A stretch of 64,000 nucleotides of DNA from Dyadobacter flavalbus (GTDB lineage Bacteria > Bacteroidota > Bacteroidia > Cytophagales > Spirosomataceae). The stretch covers positions 79,847 to 143,846 of the forward strand of contig NZ_VBSN01000010.1 in the NCBI RefSeq assembly GCF_006149045.1. Direction: 5' to 3'. Under the pieces are notes generated by a model. It saw only the letters and a program-made list of their open reading frames with translations. It was not told where the DNA came from and did no database searches. Shown piece after piece: positions 35,476 to 46,055 of this stretch. How positions within the stretch are numbered: position 1 is the stretch's first letter; each line of letters begins with the position of its first letter. Made by a program: the position numbers and the translations under genes.

Positions 35476-35610
35476 GTTTTCTGCAATGTTTCAAACCGTT
35501 CGGTTTTAAATACAAACGTTCGCTTCCGAACATCAGCGAAAGCCGGCTGCTAATCCGGGAATGATGGGAAATTGAATTTAAGTACCTGTAAAACAATAGG
35601 TTATATTATC

Positions 35611-35662
35611 GATGTGCCGGGCTGGTTTTTATAAAACCGGATTCTGGCACATCCTTTTTTAT
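35611..35662 (+). terminator. Intrinsic terminator after the NTF2-like lipoprotein gene
   Basis: gatgtgcc and ggcacatc form the outer stem, with an inner ggtttt/aaaacc stem, followed by ctttttt. Confidence 0.65.
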
Positions 35663-35712
35663 TTATAGTTCAGCGATGCGGATGTATCGTTCAATTATAA
35701 ATAATCATAGCC

Positions 35713-36108
35713 ATGAAAATCTCATTAATCTCAAACTTCCTTTGCGCTGCAGCGTACACATTGTCCCTGGCTTCATTCACTACCGACAAAAAAAACAGTG
35801 AAGAAAAAGAAACGGCCGGCCGGAAAACCATTCAGGCCTCCTTGTATAAACTTGCAGAAGGCAATAAAGTAAAGCTTTCAGTTGATAAAAGTTCTGATGA
35901 CAAGCTGAAAATTATTCTGAAAGACAAAAACGGCCATCTGTATTACTCTGAGGTTTACAATGATAAAGATTCGCAGTACCGCCGTGTCTTTAACCTCAAT
36001 GACATGAATGAGGGAAAATATACGTTCGAGCTGTTTTACAACAAGCAAAAAGTAGTTAAAACAATAGAAATCCAGAGTAAAAACGATAAGTACATTTCAC
36101 TGAATTAA
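35713..36108 (+). CDS. Small exported protein, unknown
   Basis: A 131-residue protein with a signal peptide (ISLISNFLCAAAYTLSLASF) and a mature domain that looks all-beta: KVKLSVDKSSDDKLKIIL, then GHLYYSEVYNDKDSQYRRVF and EGKYTFELFYNKQKVVKTIE. The pattern is like small Bacteroidetes secreted beta-sandwich proteins, but I cannot assign a family. A strong terminator follows. Confidence 0.72.
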   Translation: MKISLISNFLCAAAYTLSLASFTTDKKNSEEKETAGRKTIQASLYKLAEGNKVKLSVDKSSDDKLKIILKDKNGHLYYSEVYNDKDSQYRRVFNLNDMNEGKYTFELFYNKQKVVKTIEIQSKNDKYISLN

Positions 36109-36117
36109 GGTTCATAA

Positions 36118-36159
36118 AACGAAAAAGATCTTTATCAGCCGATAAAGATCTTTTTCGTT
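36118..36159. terminator. Bidirectional intrinsic terminator
   Basis: A perfect stem of 19 bp (aacgaaaaagatctttatc and its complement) with a 4-base loop agcc. It lies between convergent genes and reaches the end of the alkyltransferase-like gene. Confidence 0.85.
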
Positions 36160-36520
36160 AATGCAGTTCTTTTTCCGGGTCCCAGAAACGTTCTTCCCAG
36201 TTCCGGATCTTGTTATCATTTATTTCCACGCCTTCGCTTTCAAGCCTTTCCTGCATCGTGGTCGGCGTTTCGAAAAGGTCTCTTGCCGTTAATTCACCTT
36301 CCTTGTTGACGACGCGGTGTGCAGGAACGTCCGGTCTTCCATATGTTCTGCTCATTGCCCAGCCTACCATTCTTGCGCCTCTTTTATTGCCGAGATAAGC
36401 AGCAATTGCGACATACGACGTTGCGCGGCCTTCCGGAACCTGACGGACTACGTCATAAACGTCACTGAAAAAAGGATTTTCAACTTTGCTGTTCTTTGGC
36501 TCTTGCTTCCTGGCGTTCAT
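36158..36520 (-). CDS. Alkyltransferase-like protein (ATL, MGMT family without catalytic Cys)
   Basis: A 120-residue protein with the DNA-binding domain of O6-alkylguanine-DNA alkyltransferase ([19 protein letters not shown], about 32-50). The active-site motif PCHRV reads PAHRV here (residues 66-70, Ala67 instead of Cys), so it cannot accept alkyl groups. ATL proteins bind O6-alkylguanine and hand it to nucleotide excision repair. The start overlaps the end of the DUF3109 gene by 41 bp, which implies translational coupling. Confidence 0.9.
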   Translation of the reverse strand: MNARKQEPKNSKVENPFFSDVYDVVRQVPEGRATSYVAIAAYLGNKRGARMVGWAMSRTYGRPDVPAHRVVNKEGELTARDLFETPTTMQERLESEGVEINDNKIRNWEERFWDPEKELH

Positions 36521-37073
36521 GAATTTCCTGGTTTAATTGATCGTACCAATCGGTTCCGTAGGCCCTGATGAGCGGCTCTTTCAGGAACTTGTATACCGGA
36601 ACACCTAATTCTTTTCCAAGCCCGCACGCCGGACTGCAGATTTCCCATCTGTCGTAATTCAGCGCGTGATATTGCTCGTATTTGGTTACCCGGATCGGAT
36701 AAAGGTGACAGGAAATCGGTTTTTTGTAATCTATTTTTCCGTCATTGAATGCTTCCTCAATGCCGCATTTCAGTATGCCTCTCTGGTCATAAATGGCATA
36801 CGCGCATTCTCTTCCGTTGATGACAGGCGTTACGAAATCTCCTTCCCAGTCTGTCGTGTAAGTGCCTTCTTTTGCAATTACTTCTTTTCCCGCTTCCGAA
36901 AGGTAAGGTTCAACATGCGGATAAATCTGATCCAGAATAGCAAGTTCCACTTCATCCAGCGGTGCGCCCGAATCACCTTCCACACAGCAAGCACCTTTGC
37001 ATTTGTCCAGGTTACAGACAAAAAACTGGTCTTCTACATCATCACTTATGCAGGTATTTTCAATCAGTATCAT
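36480..37073 (-). CDS. DUF3109 family Cys-rich protein
   Basis: A 197-residue protein of the DUF3109 family. Cys residues are clustered: [19 protein letters not shown] near residues 18-36, then [29 protein letters not shown] and CSPACGLG. The arrangement is like the YkgJ-type zinc or iron-sulfur-binding proteins. No function is established. Its 3' end overlaps the ATL gene. Confidence 0.85.
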   Translation of the reverse strand: MILIENTCISDDVEDQFFVCNLDKCKGACCVEGDSGAPLDEVELAILDQIYPHVEPYLSEAGKEVIAKEGTYTTDWEGDFVTPVINGRECAYAIYDQRGILKCGIEEAFNDGKIDYKKPISCHLYPIRVTKYEQYHALNYDRWEICSPACGLGKELGVPVYKFLKEPLIRAYGTDWYDQLNQEIHERQEARAKEQQS

Positions 37074-37086
37074 ATAATATTTATAC

Positions 37087-39573
37087 CTATTGCTGAGGTA
37101 TCTTTAGTTTCTGTCCTACCATAACACTGTTTCCCGACATATTGTTTAATTTTTTAATGTCTTCTACACTGGTCCGGTAAGTCTGGGCGATCCGGAACAG
37201 CGATTCACCTGCTGCAACCGTATGAATCTGGGTTCCTGCAGACGGTGTGTTCTGGTAAGATGATTGTGTTTTTCTGACATCACTGCTTGTATCTTTTCTG
37301 ACACGCAGGCGCTGCCCGGTTTTAAGTCTGTCATAATCATCCAGATCATTCAACGCGAGCAATTCTTTAATTGTAAGTCCGTATGATTTTGAAATGCTGT
37401 AATAAGTCTGGCCAACCTGAACCGTATGAAATTCACTTCCGCTGCTTGCAGCCGACCTGTTGTCTTCTTTTACTTCTTCCGGGGTTTTGAACGCAGCAGA
37501 AGCTTCCGGACGGTTGATTACCACTTTTTCAGGCATATCTTCTTTATCCTCGACTTCATTCCGCGCAGAAGCGGTATTTACGCTACCGTTTTTACTCACA
37601 AGCAGTTTTTGACCTCTGGCCAGATTCCTCTGACCTGAACCGCCGTTCATTTCCATAAGTTCTTTCATGGATAGATCATATTTTTTGGCAATACTGAAAT
37701 AAGTCTCGCCGGCCTGAACCGTATGATATGCAGGATTTGCAGCAGCAATAGCTTTTGTTTCAGCCGCAGCTTTTGTCTCGGCAGTTTCTTTTGTCTGAGC
37801 TTCTCTTGCCGCTTTTTCGCGGGCTTCGGCTGCTGCCCTTTGTCTCAGGTAAACAGAAGTTGTCGTGGTTCTGGTATCATTCGGCGTAATCACCTTGGTA
37901 GGAACCGTTGACTTGGCTTCCGGCTTTTCCTCATCGGCCGATTTGAAAGATGCATCAGCATTGTCTTGCGTGATAATTACAACCCTGTCATTTTCACCCG
38001 GATTGCCTGCAGCTGGTTTGGTCGCAGCGGATGCAGTTGCAGGCCTTGTTGTGGTTGCAGCTGGCTCATTGGTTTTAACCGGCGCATTGCTTTCACTTTT
38101 TTCCACCAGTACTGGCGTATATTTCTTTCTGCCGGAAGGATTGTCAGGAATGGTCCCGGAAGATGCAATGGATGTTGAAGTCGCCGATTTGCTTGCTGCA
38201 ATGGCAGAATCCTTTACGGCAGGCGATGGCTGCGGCGGGGCTATGATTTCAACCGGCTGCTTCTTCGGCCGCTTTTTGGTCAGATACAAAACCTGTCCGG
38301 TCTCGATCGGATAATTGCGGCTGGTTGTACGGTTGTATTTTAACAGATTTACCAATCTGACGCCATATTGCTGCGAAACGCTGTGCCACGTATCACCCGG
38401 GCGCGCCGTATGGAACGGCGTTGATGCTTTTTTATTCTTTCTTGCCAAGTAATATACTTTGCCGGGGATCAAAGGCATTTCAGCAACCATATCGTTATAG
38501 CGCATGAACTTGGGCATTCTGATGTCGCCTGCCTGTGCAAGTGTTTTTGGCTTGTCGCCGGCACGGGCTTTTATACCCGGCAATCCGTTGATTTCATACC
38601 TTTCGGGTGCATTCGGGTTGGAAGAACGGGAAGCGGATTTTTTCAGGACCGGATAGCCCGAATCCTCGTAAACAGAAGCTACGGCAGTTTGCTGCGGCGG
38701 CAAAGATAGTTTCTCGCGTACTGCCGCCATCTGAGCAGCGGGTACGGGAATCGTAACCATGTATTCCTTGTCGCCGGGAATTTTATCTTCATTCAGCCAG
38801 CGATTGTAATTTTTAAGTTCCACGACAGAAATTCCCAGCGTAGACGCAATCTGGTCGAGCGATTGGCCTTTGCCGTAAACTGCTTCTATAAGGATAAACG
38901 GGTTGCTGGTTTTATATCTTTCAATGCCGGCTTCCAGCGCAATCTTATGCGCAAAAAAGCGAAGTACATACCGGTCTGTTTTGCCTGACAATGTAACTTC
39001 CCGGGCATAGGCCCAGCTTGCAGGAATTACTTTTTTAACACCGCCGGCGCCCTGATAGTAGGAATAAAGCGTTGTAACCCAGTTATTGAATTGCTGATTG
39101 TTTCTTTTCAGATACCATGCCGCTGCATGTGTCGAAGAACTGATATTTTTTCTTTCATCGACATCATTGTCAACACGCAGATTCAGCTCGCGCGCTGTTT
39201 CCGGCTTGAACTGCCAGTAACCAACTGCATTAGATGTGGAAATGACATCAGGTCGGAATGAACTTTCCTGTACGGCCAGGTATTTGAAATCAATCGGGAC
39301 TTCTTCATCCATCAATATGCCTTCGACAATCGGAAAATGAAGAATGGCCCGGTCCAGCTTTTCTTCCCAGAACTTCTTGTTGGACATCAGGTTTCTGATA
39401 TCCTCTTCAATAATTCCCTGTGCACTTCTGTCAAATTTTACTGTAATTCCTCCAAATGAAACGCTTGATGGAATGTCAGGATAATTCTGAGCGTTGGCAT
39501 TGCTGATGGCAGCAAGCAGCAAAAGGCATGCAAATGTGGTTTTTTTGAAGTTTTCAATAATAGTTCTGGCCAT
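37087..39573 (-). CDS. MltD-like lytic transglycosylase with LysM repeats
   Basis: An 828-residue exported protein. A signal peptide ends near SNANAQ. The transglycosylase (SLT/GH23) domain covers about residues 75-235, with catalytic Glu103 in [12 protein letters not shown] and the following [18 protein letters not shown]. LysM modules follow: one at about 390-435 and three near the C-terminus (about 635-680, 720-765 and 783-826), with phrases such as [19 protein letters not shown]. Between them lies a Thr/Ala/Pro/Lys-rich low-complexity stretch. It cuts glycan strands of peptidoglycan. The stop is 13 bp before the DUF3109 start. Confidence 0.92.
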   Translation of the reverse strand: MARTIIENFKKTTFACLLLLAAISNANAQNYPDIPSSVSFGGITVKFDRSAQGIIEEDIRNLMSNKKFWEEKLDRAILHFPIVEGILMDEEVPIDFKYLAVQESSFRPDVISTSNAVGYWQFKPETARELNLRVDNDVDERKNISSSTHAAAWYLKRNNQQFNNWVTTLYSYYQGAGGVKKVIPASWAYAREVTLSGKTDRYVLRFFAHKIALEAGIERYKTSNPFILIEAVYGKGQSLDQIASTLGISVVELKNYNRWLNEDKIPGDKEYMVTIPVPAAQMAAVREKLSLPPQQTAVASVYEDSGYPVLKKSASRSSNPNAPERYEINGLPGIKARAGDKPKTLAQAGDIRMPKFMRYNDMVAEMPLIPGKVYYLARKNKKASTPFHTARPGDTWHSVSQQYGVRLVNLLKYNRTTSRNYPIETGQVLYLTKKRPKKQPVEIIAPPQPSPAVKDSAIAASKSATSTSIASSGTIPDNPSGRKKYTPVLVEKSESNAPVKTNEPAATTTRPATASAATKPAAGNPGENDRVVIITQDNADASFKSADEEKPEAKSTVPTKVITPNDTRTTTTSVYLRQRAAAEAREKAAREAQTKETAETKAAAETKAIAAANPAYHTVQAGETYFSIAKKYDLSMKELMEMNGGSGQRNLARGQKLLVSKNGSVNTASARNEVEDKEDMPEKVVINRPEASAAFKTPEEVKEDNRSAASSGSEFHTVQVGQTYYSISKSYGLTIKELLALNDLDDYDRLKTGQRLRVRKDTSSDVRKTQSSYQNTPSAGTQIHTVAAGESLFRIAQTYRTSVEDIKKLNNMSGNSVMVGQKLKIPQQ

Positions 39574-39605
39574 ATCATGTAAAGCTTGGCTGGGAAATAG
39601 GTAAA

Positions 39606-40250
39606 TTATAATTTCTGAAGGATCATCAGACCGTCGCGGACCGGCAACAAAATGTTGGAAACACGCTTGTCCTCGTGAACTGCCCGGTTGAAATCTAATA
39701 ACGCCTGCGTGTCTTTATCTATTTTCGTATTTTCCTGTATAATGATTTTTCCACTCCACAATACGTTGTCTGCAATCAAAAAACCGCCTTTTCGTACCTT
39801 TTCAAAACAAAGGTCGTAATAAGCCTTGTAATTAATTTTGTCTGCATCAATAAAAACGAGATCAAAAGAGTCGTCTAAGGTAGGAATGATATCGATAGCA
39901 TTGCCAATCCGGTAATCAATATTATCGACGAAGGAAGATTTGTCGAAGAAACGGCGAGTGAAATTTTCCAGCTCTTCATTAATGTCCACCGTGATCAGTT
40001 TGCCCTGCGGAGCAAGCCCTTCACACAGACACAAGGCCGAATAACCGGTATAAGTACCGATTTCAAGAATCCGTTCCGGACGGATCATTCTTGAAATCAT
40101 GGATAATAATCTTCCCTGAAGATGTCCGGACAACATTCTGGGGCTAAGAACGTTGGCATGAGTCTCACGATTCAAAGACTTCAGCAACTCACTCTCTTCT
40201 TCCGTATGCAAGACGGAATATGCTTCAATTTCCTCGGCCAGAAACATCAT
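39606..40250 (-). CDS. SAM-dependent O-methyltransferase (class I, CCoAMT-like)
   Basis: A 214-residue methyltransferase. The SAM-binding motif is ILEIGTYTGYSALCLCEGL (about residues 80-98), followed by ITVDINEE. DLVFIDADKINYKAYYDLC is the metal- and SAM-site region typical of cation-dependent O-methyltransferases (caffeoyl-CoA type). The substrate is unknown. It lies between rfbA and the transglycosylase gene on the same strand. Confidence 0.92.
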   Translation of the reverse strand: MMFLAEEIEAYSVLHTEEESELLKSLNRETHANVLSPRMLSGHLQGRLLSMISRMIRPERILEIGTYTGYSALCLCEGLAPQGKLITVDINEELENFTRRFFDKSSFVDNIDYRIGNAIDIIPTLDDSFDLVFIDADKINYKAYYDLCFEKVRKGGFLIADNVLWSGKIIIQENTKIDKDTQALLDFNRAVHEDKRVSNILLPVRDGLMILQKL

Positions 40251-40292
40251 TATAATTGTAATCTAAACTAAATGCAGCGCAGCCGGAAAATG

Positions 40293-41159
40293 TCAGACAT
40301 TGGCTACGATGCGCTCAAGATAGGTACCATATCCGCTTTTTACTAGCGGTTTTGCAATTTCCCGCAATTGGGCTGCAGTTATAAAGTTCATCCTGTACGC
40401 AATCTCCTCTATGCAGCCCACTTTCAAGCCTTGTCTTTCTTCTATGACCTGTACAAACTGGCCGGCCTGCATCAGTGACTGAAATGTGCCGGTATCCAGC
40501 CATGCCGTTCCGCGGTTCAGTACACCGACTTTCAGTTTGCCGCGTTCCAGATACACACGGTTTACATCCGTAATTTCAAGCTCACCGCGGTGAGAAGGCG
40601 GAATGGTTTTGGCAATTTCAACTACGTCGTTATCATAAAAATACAAGCCCGGAACGGCGTAATTGGATTTTGGCTTTTCCGGTTTTTCTTCAATCGAAAT
40701 GACATTGTTCTGCTTGTCAAATTCCACAACGCCGTACCTTTCAGGATCATGAACCTGATAGGCAAAAATAACGCCGCCGTCCGGATCATTGTTGGATTGC
40801 AGCAGTCCCGACAACCCTGAACCATAGAAAATATTATCACCCAGGATCAGCGCAACCTTGTCATTGCCAATGAATTCTTCACCGATAATGAAAGCCTGCG
40901 CAAGCCCGTCCGGACTTGGCTGAACGGCATAGCTGAAAGTGCAGCCCAGACGACTGCCGTCTCCAAGCAGTTTTTCAAAATGTGGCAAATCATGCGGCGT
41001 GGAAATAATAAGGATTTCACGTATTCCCGCCAGCATAAGAATGGACAGCGGGTAATAAATCATCGGCTTGTCATAAACGGGCATAAGCTGTTTGCTTACC
41101 GCCAGCGTCAGCGGATGCAGCCTTGTTCCGGAACCTCCGGCAAGAATAATTCCTTTCAT
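40293..41159 (-). CDS. rfbA: Glucose-1-phosphate thymidylyltransferase RfbA
   Basis: A 288-residue nucleotidyltransferase. [13 protein letters not shown] (6-18) is the nucleotide-binding loop and [19 protein letters not shown] the family signature. It makes dTDP-glucose, the first step to dTDP-rhamnose and related sugars. rfbB is 27 bp upstream on the same strand. rfbC and rfbD are not in the window, so the end product is not fixed. Confidence 0.96.
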   Translation of the reverse strand: MKGIILAGGSGTRLHPLTLAVSKQLMPVYDKPMIYYPLSILMLAGIREILIISTPHDLPHFEKLLGDGSRLGCTFSYAVQPSPDGLAQAFIIGEEFIGNDKVALILGDNIFYGSGLSGLLQSNNDPDGGVIFAYQVHDPERYGVVEFDKQNNVISIEEKPEKPKSNYAVPGLYFYDNDVVEIAKTIPPSHRGELEITDVNRVYLERGKLKVGVLNRGTAWLDTGTFQSLMQAGQFVQVIEERQGLKVGCIEEIAYRMNFITAAQLREIAKPLVKSGYGTYLERIVANV

Positions 41160-41186
41160 AGATTGAATTGAGGATTTAAAATTGAA

Positions 41187-42242
41187 CTATCTGTCCTGAT
41201 ACATTTCGTGATAATACTTCTGATAATTCCCGGAGGTGACGTTATGCAGCCATTCCTGATTATTCAGATACCAGTCGACAGTTCTTTCCAGTCCTTCTTC
41301 AAATTGCAAGGACGGCTTCCAGCCCAGTTCTTCGGATAATTTCGTTGCATCGATTGCATAACGAAGGTCATGCCCTGCACGGTCTGTAACGTAAGTGATC
41401 AGTTTTGCATTTTCACCCTGTTCGCGGCCAAGCTTGCGGTCCATAATGCTGCATAGCAACAGCACAAGGTCCAGGTTTTTCCATTCGTTATGGCCGCCGA
41501 TGTTGTACGTTTCGCCATTTGCGCCTTTGTGAAAAATAACATCAATGGCAATGGCATGATCTTCTACAAACAGCCAGTCCCGGATATTTTCCCCTTTTCC
41601 GTAAACAGGAAGCGGCTTTTGCTGAATGATGTTGTGAATCATCAGCGGGATCAGTTTTTCAGGGAAATGATTCGGGCCGTAGTTGTTGGAGCAGTTGGAA
41701 ATGACAACCGGCAGTTTATAGGTATTATGATAAGCCCTTACAAAATGGTCGGATGAAGCTTTGGAAGCCGAGTAAGGCGAGCGGGGATCGTATTTTGTCG
41801 TTTCGGTGAAAAAAGTCCCGGGATCATGCAGTTCCCCGTAAACTTCATCCGTGGAAACATGGTAAAAGCGGTGCTCCTGCAGATCGTCCTTCCAGGCTTT
41901 TCTGGCTGCGTTCAGCAGATTGACCGTTCCGACAACGTTGGTCATGACGAAAGACATCGGATCGGAAATCGACCGGTCCACATGGCTTTCTGCAGCAAGG
42001 TGAACAATGCCGTAAAAGTCATTTTCGCTGATGAGCTTGTCTATAAAGTCCGCATCAACAATATCGCCTTTTACGAAAGTATAGTTGGAAGCATTTTCTA
42101 TATCCCGCAAATTTTCAAGATTGCCGGCGTAAGTGAGTGCATCCAGGTTGTAAATATGATATTCAGGATGAAAGTTAACAAAACGGCGAACGACGTGTGA
42201 ACCGATAAAACCGGCACCGCCTGTTATCAAAATTTTCTTCAT
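41187..42242 (-). CDS. rfbB: dTDP-glucose 4,6-dehydratase RfbB
   Basis: A 351-residue extended short-chain dehydrogenase. The NAD loop is TGGAGFIGSHVVRRF. HVSTDEVYGEL carries the catalytic Thr-Asp-Glu, and YSASKASSDH the Tyr/Lys pair. It makes dTDP-4-keto-6-deoxyglucose. The ATG at 42242 overlaps the galE stop by ATGA, a clear sign of coupled translation; a longer in-frame start at 42275 lies inside galE. Confidence 0.96.
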   Translation of the reverse strand: MKKILITGGAGFIGSHVVRRFVNFHPEYHIYNLDALTYAGNLENLRDIENASNYTFVKGDIVDADFIDKLISENDFYGIVHLAAESHVDRSISDPMSFVMTNVVGTVNLLNAARKAWKDDLQEHRFYHVSTDEVYGELHDPGTFFTETTKYDPRSPYSASKASSDHFVRAYHNTYKLPVVISNCSNNYGPNHFPEKLIPLMIHNIIQQKPLPVYGKGENIRDWLFVEDHAIAIDVIFHKGANGETYNIGGHNEWKNLDLVLLLCSIMDRKLGREQGENAKLITYVTDRAGHDLRYAIDATKLSEELGWKPSLQFEEGLERTVDWYLNNQEWLHNVTSGNYQKYYHEMYQDR

Positions 42243-43258
42243 TTTTGAGGAGTTATTTTTAGTTGCCAGTTCCATGCATCACGAAGGGCGTCCGCCATTG
42301 TCTTCTCAGCATGCCATTTCATTACATTATTTACCTTGTCAGCCTGTGCGTATATTTTCTCCACATCGCCTTCGCGCCGCGGCCCGATTGTATAGTTCAG
42401 TTTGACGCCGTTTACTTCTTCAAATGTATTGATGAGCTGCAGAACGGTGTAGCCTTCGCCTGTTCCTACATTGAAAACATCATAATGATCGGCTTCAGTC
42501 TTCTCTTTCAATAAATCAAGTGCTTTTACGTGTGCATTGGCCAAATCCACAACATGGATAAAATCGCGGATGCAAGTACCGTCCGGTGTGTCGTAATCGC
42601 TGCCGAATACGGTTAAGGACGGACGAAGCCCGGCGGCAGTCTGCGTAATAAAAGGAACCAGATTGCTCGGGACGCCATTCGGAAGTTCGCCGATGAGTGC
42701 CGATTCATGCGCCCCGATCGGATTGAAGTAGCGCAACGAAAGCGCTTTCAGACCCGGAGCCGAATAAACATGATCTCTTATAATATCCTCGGCAATGGCC
42801 TTGGTATTCCCGTATGGCGACGTAGCCGGCTGGCGGGGCGTACTTTCTGTTACCGGCAATTTTTCGGGCTGGCCGTAAACGGTGCAGGACGATGAAAAAA
42901 CAAAATTCTGCACATTGAATTCCTTCATGGCCCGCAGAAGCACCATCAGGGAAATCAGGTTATTTTCGTAATAGTTCAGCGGTTTTTGCACCGATTCGCC
43001 CACTGCCTTGTACGCAGCAAAATGAATGACGCCGTCGAACTTTTCCTTTTCAAACAATGCTCTTACTTTTTCCGAATCATTGCAGTCAATTTCATAAAAC
43101 GGAAAATCTTTGCCTGTAATCTGCCTGATTCCGTCAAGGACATTCAGATTGCTGTTGTAAAGATTGTCGATAATGACTGGCTCGAATCCTGCTTCATGTA
43201 AGGCAACAACGGTGTGTGAACCTATAAATCCAGCTCCTCCGGTAACGAGAATTTTCAT
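42239..43258 (-). CDS. galE: UDP-glucose 4-epimerase GalE
   Basis: A 339-residue GalE. Visible are TGGAGFIGSHTVVALHEAG, then FSSSCTVYGQPEKLP and SPYGNTKAIAEDI with the catalytic Tyr/Lys. RYFNPIGAHESALIGE is the epimerase signature. It interconverts UDP-glucose and UDP-galactose. First gene of the galE-rfbB-rfbA run, which supplies sugars for surface polysaccharide or lipopolysaccharide. Confidence 0.95.
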   Translation of the reverse strand: MKILVTGGAGFIGSHTVVALHEAGFEPVIIDNLYNSNLNVLDGIRQITGKDFPFYEIDCNDSEKVRALFEKEKFDGVIHFAAYKAVGESVQKPLNYYENNLISLMVLLRAMKEFNVQNFVFSSSCTVYGQPEKLPVTESTPRQPATSPYGNTKAIAEDIIRDHVYSAPGLKALSLRYFNPIGAHESALIGELPNGVPSNLVPFITQTAAGLRPSLTVFGSDYDTPDGTCIRDFIHVVDLANAHVKALDLLKEKTEADHYDVFNVGTGEGYTVLQLINTFEEVNGVKLNYTIGPRREGDVEKIYAQADKVNNVMKWHAEKTMADALRDAWNWQLKITPQK

Positions 43259-43470
43259 ACGGTCTGATCTTGATTTAAAATTTGTTGTAGAATAGATTTT
43301 AACTGAAAACTGGACAAAACGTACAATGAAACGGAATTTTCAGCACATTTACAAACAATGCCTTTATTTTAGAAATGCATTTTTTTTCGGCCAGGAGCAG
43401 AAAATTAGATGTCTATATAAAAAAAATGTTTTTATTTATCCGTTGGTTGTTAAACGAAGATTTGAGGAAA

Positions 43471-44319
43471 ATGAACCAGAACGAAATTAAGGCACTGATA
43501 TCCTTGCTTGATGACGAAGATCATGAAGTGAGCCAGCATGTTGAAGGAAAAATCCTGTCTTTGGGCGGCAATGTGATCCCGTTTCTGGAGACAGAATGGG
43601 GCGAGAGCTTTAATCCGATCGTTCAGCGTAAAATTGAGGAACTGATTCACGAGCTCCAGCTGAGCATTATGATCGACCGGCTGCAGGCATGGAAAAACGG
43701 GGGCGGCCTGGATCTGCTGGAAGGTTTGTGGATCATTGCAACGTACCATTATCCGGACCTTTCGATGGAAAAGCTGAAGACGACCGTTGAACAGCTTTAT
43801 TACGATATATGGATCCAGTTTCAGGAAGAAATGAATCCTGTGGACCAGATCAAGCGGATCAACAGCATATTTTTCGGGGTAATGAATTTTGCTGCCAATA
43901 CCAAGAATTTTCATTCGCCTTCCAATTCCATGATCAATGTGGTGCTGGAAAGTAAAAGAGGCAACCCGATTACACTTTGCGTTATTTATCTGCTTATTGC
44001 CAGAAAGCTCGGCATGCCGGTTTATGGCGTTAATCTGCCGAATCTTTTTGTGCTTACGTACAAGAGTGAGAAGACGCAGTTTTACATCAATGTATTCAAC
44101 CGCGGGATTATCTTTTCAAAAACCGATATTGACCATTATATCGCGCAGCTGAACATCAAGCCGAAGGATATTTTTTACCAGCCATGCACAAATCTGGAAA
44201 TCGTGCAGCGCGTGCTGCGTAACCTTATCTTGTCTTACGAAAAAACCAGCGAGCAGGATAAAATAAAGGAAATTGAAAAAATACTGAAGTCTACGCTGGA
44301 CGATACGGGCGAAAACTAA
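43471..44319 (+). CDS. Transglutaminase-like protein, SirB1 type
   Basis: A 282-residue protein from the ATG at 43471 (MNQNEIKALISLLDDED). The middle part has the SirB1/transglutaminase-like signature: FHSPSNSMINVVLESKRGNP, then ITLCVIYLLIARKLGMPVYG with a Cys that could serve as the catalytic residue. Then GVNLPNLFVLTY replaces the usual NxPGHFL motif, so the expected catalytic His is missing. The protein may be structural. Its stop overlaps the end of the convergent phosphopantetheinyl transferase gene by 4 bp. An upstream in-frame start at 43375 is less likely. Confidence 0.82.
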   Translation: MNQNEIKALISLLDDEDHEVSQHVEGKILSLGGNVIPFLETEWGESFNPIVQRKIEELIHELQLSIMIDRLQAWKNGGGLDLLEGLWIIATYHYPDLSMEKLKTTVEQLYYDIWIQFQEEMNPVDQIKRINSIFFGVMNFAANTKNFHSPSNSMINVVLESKRGNPITLCVIYLLIARKLGMPVYGVNLPNLFVLTYKSEKTQFYINVFNRGIIFSKTDIDHYIAQLNIKPKDIFYQPCTNLEIVQRVLRNLILSYEKTSEQDKIKEIEKILKSTLDDTGEN

Positions 44320-44951
44320 TCCGATAATGCAATGGCCAGGCAATGGCCGTTGAACCAGCGCAGGTAAATACTGGAAGTTACAACGCGGTCCTCATCGGTA
44401 AGGATTCCTGTAATCACCGGCATTTCAGGATTGAAAGGCTGGATGTAAATGGAATCTTTGAAGCTGATTTTCTTTTTCCCGTAAAGCTTGTAAAGCGCTT
44501 CTTTGGCGCACCAGTAAGTACAAAGTACAGAAAGTTCGTTTCCTGCATGTTCAAATTCCGGTCCGGAAAGATACTTTCTGGAAGTTCTCTGCAGCTTTGC
44601 ATCCGTTTTTTCCATATCAATTCCTACGGCTGAATACGGGTTAATGACAACGGCCACGTATTCAAATGTGTGTGTTATGGAAATATGCGAATCGTTATTG
44701 ACCAGATATGCTTTTCCGTGCTCGTCCTTGTGCGTTCCGTTGTAAGTAATGCCAAACTGTTCTGCAAGTTGCTGGATGAGCAAACGGCTTGCGAGCCATT
44801 CCCGCTGTTTCTGCGGATGCGTAATTTTCAGCAGATCTTCTGAATTGTATGCATTGCCCAGTTTTTTTCTGAGCTCTGCTTCGGTTTCGGTGAGTTCCCA
44901 GAGCAGCAATGTACTGGTTTGGTGTATCTTTTCGGAATGAACGAGCGGCAT
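44316..44951 (-). CDS. 4'-phosphopantetheinyl transferase
   Basis: A 211-residue Sfp/AcpT-type transferase. The Mg-binding motifs are VGIDMEKTD (about 113-121) and WCAKEALYKLYG (about 151-162). ISITHTFEYVAVVI precedes them as in the family. It loads the pantetheine arm onto acyl or peptidyl carrier proteins. No polyketide or peptide synthetase genes are nearby, so it probably serves fatty-acid ACP. Confidence 0.9.
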   Translation of the reverse strand: MPLVHSEKIHQTSTLLLWELTETEAELRKKLGNAYNSEDLLKITHPQKQREWLASRLLIQQLAEQFGITYNGTHKDEHGKAYLVNNDSHISITHTFEYVAVVINPYSAVGIDMEKTDAKLQRTSRKYLSGPEFEHAGNELSVLCTYWCAKEALYKLYGKKKISFKDSIYIQPFNPEMPVITGILTDEDRVVTSSIYLRWFNGHCLAIALSD

Positions 44952-45048
44952 GATAATTCTGTTTACAATTTTTATTTCAGTTCTGTAACCGGCCTGTATA
45001 CTTTTGCCCGGATTTGAAAAACTGAATTTCTATCGCAAAATAAATAGA

Positions 45049-45948
45049 ATGAATATTCACAAAGTAGATACTTTTTCCGGTCACAGAGACAGTGTTTACA
45101 CAATTATTTCTGATCATACGGATCATGGTTTTTATTCGGCTGGCGGTGACGGTTTTGTGATCCATTGGGATCTGAACAAGCCGGATCTTGGAAATCTGGC
45201 TGCACGCGCGGGAAGTTCTGTTTACGCGCTGGCACTCGACAAAAGCAGCAATTCGCTCTGGATCGGACAAAATTACGAAGGTATTCAGGTACTTGATACG
45301 GTCAATAACAAGATTGAAAAAACTTCCAAAATCACGTCCGCAGCCATTTTTGACATTCAGATTGCTGACAGTAAAGCGTTGCTTGCCATGGGCGACGGCG
45401 TTATGATTGTCATGGATATTTCCAGCTTTGCCGTTCAGAAGCATATAAAGGTTTCCGGCAAAAGCATCCGTTCCATCTCGGTTAATCCTGCAACAAACGA
45501 GTTTGCTTCCGGCGACAGCGAATGCAATGTTCATATTTTTGACCTGGACGGTTTTAAATTAAAGAAAACGATCCGGTCACATTCAAATTCGGTTTTTTCC
45601 GTTACCTATTCACCGGACGGCAAATATCTTTTTACTACGGGCCGCGATGCACATCTCAAAATCTGGAATGTTGCCGCCGGCTATGAAATGATCGCCGACA
45701 TTCCGGCACATTTGTACGCGATCAATGATATCGAATTCAGCCCCGACGGTCATTATTTTGCAACATGCAGTATGGATAAATCGGTAAAAGTTTGGGAAAC
45801 AGCTACCTTTAAACTCAGAAAGATCATTGACCGTGCAAGGCATGCCGGGCATGGAACGTCGGTTAACAAACTGCTCTGGACAACCTTTGAAAATCAGCTT
45901 GTTTCGTGCAGCGATGACCGCATGATTTCAGTATGGAAGATTGGCTGA
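45049..45948 (+). CDS. WD40 repeat protein
   Basis: A 299-residue protein made of about seven WD40 repeats. Clear repeats are SGHRDSVYTIISDHTDHGFY, then RSHSNSVFSVTYSPDGKYLF, TTGRDAHLKIWNV and ATCSMDKSVKVWETATF, ending in SCSDDRMISVWKIG. It forms one beta-propeller without signal peptide, so it is probably cytoplasmic. WD40 proteins bind other proteins; the partner is unknown. The ATG at 45049 is preferred to an upstream TTG because it begins the first repeat. Confidence 0.9.
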   Translation: MNIHKVDTFSGHRDSVYTIISDHTDHGFYSAGGDGFVIHWDLNKPDLGNLAARAGSSVYALALDKSSNSLWIGQNYEGIQVLDTVNNKIEKTSKITSAAIFDIQIADSKALLAMGDGVMIVMDISSFAVQKHIKVSGKSIRSISVNPATNEFASGDSECNVHIFDLDGFKLKKTIRSHSNSVFSVTYSPDGKYLFTTGRDAHLKIWNVAAGYEMIADIPAHLYAINDIEFSPDGHYFATCSMDKSVKVWETATFKLRKIIDRARHAGHGTSVNKLLWTTFENQLVSCSDDRMISVWKIG

Positions 45949-46055
45949 TGCAATACTTATAATATGGTATTATTGGCAAATACTTTGAAAAATGCTACAT
46001 ATATCTTTAACTTACAAGGCCGTTTTTAACCAAGTACCAAAGCATAAAGTGCATT

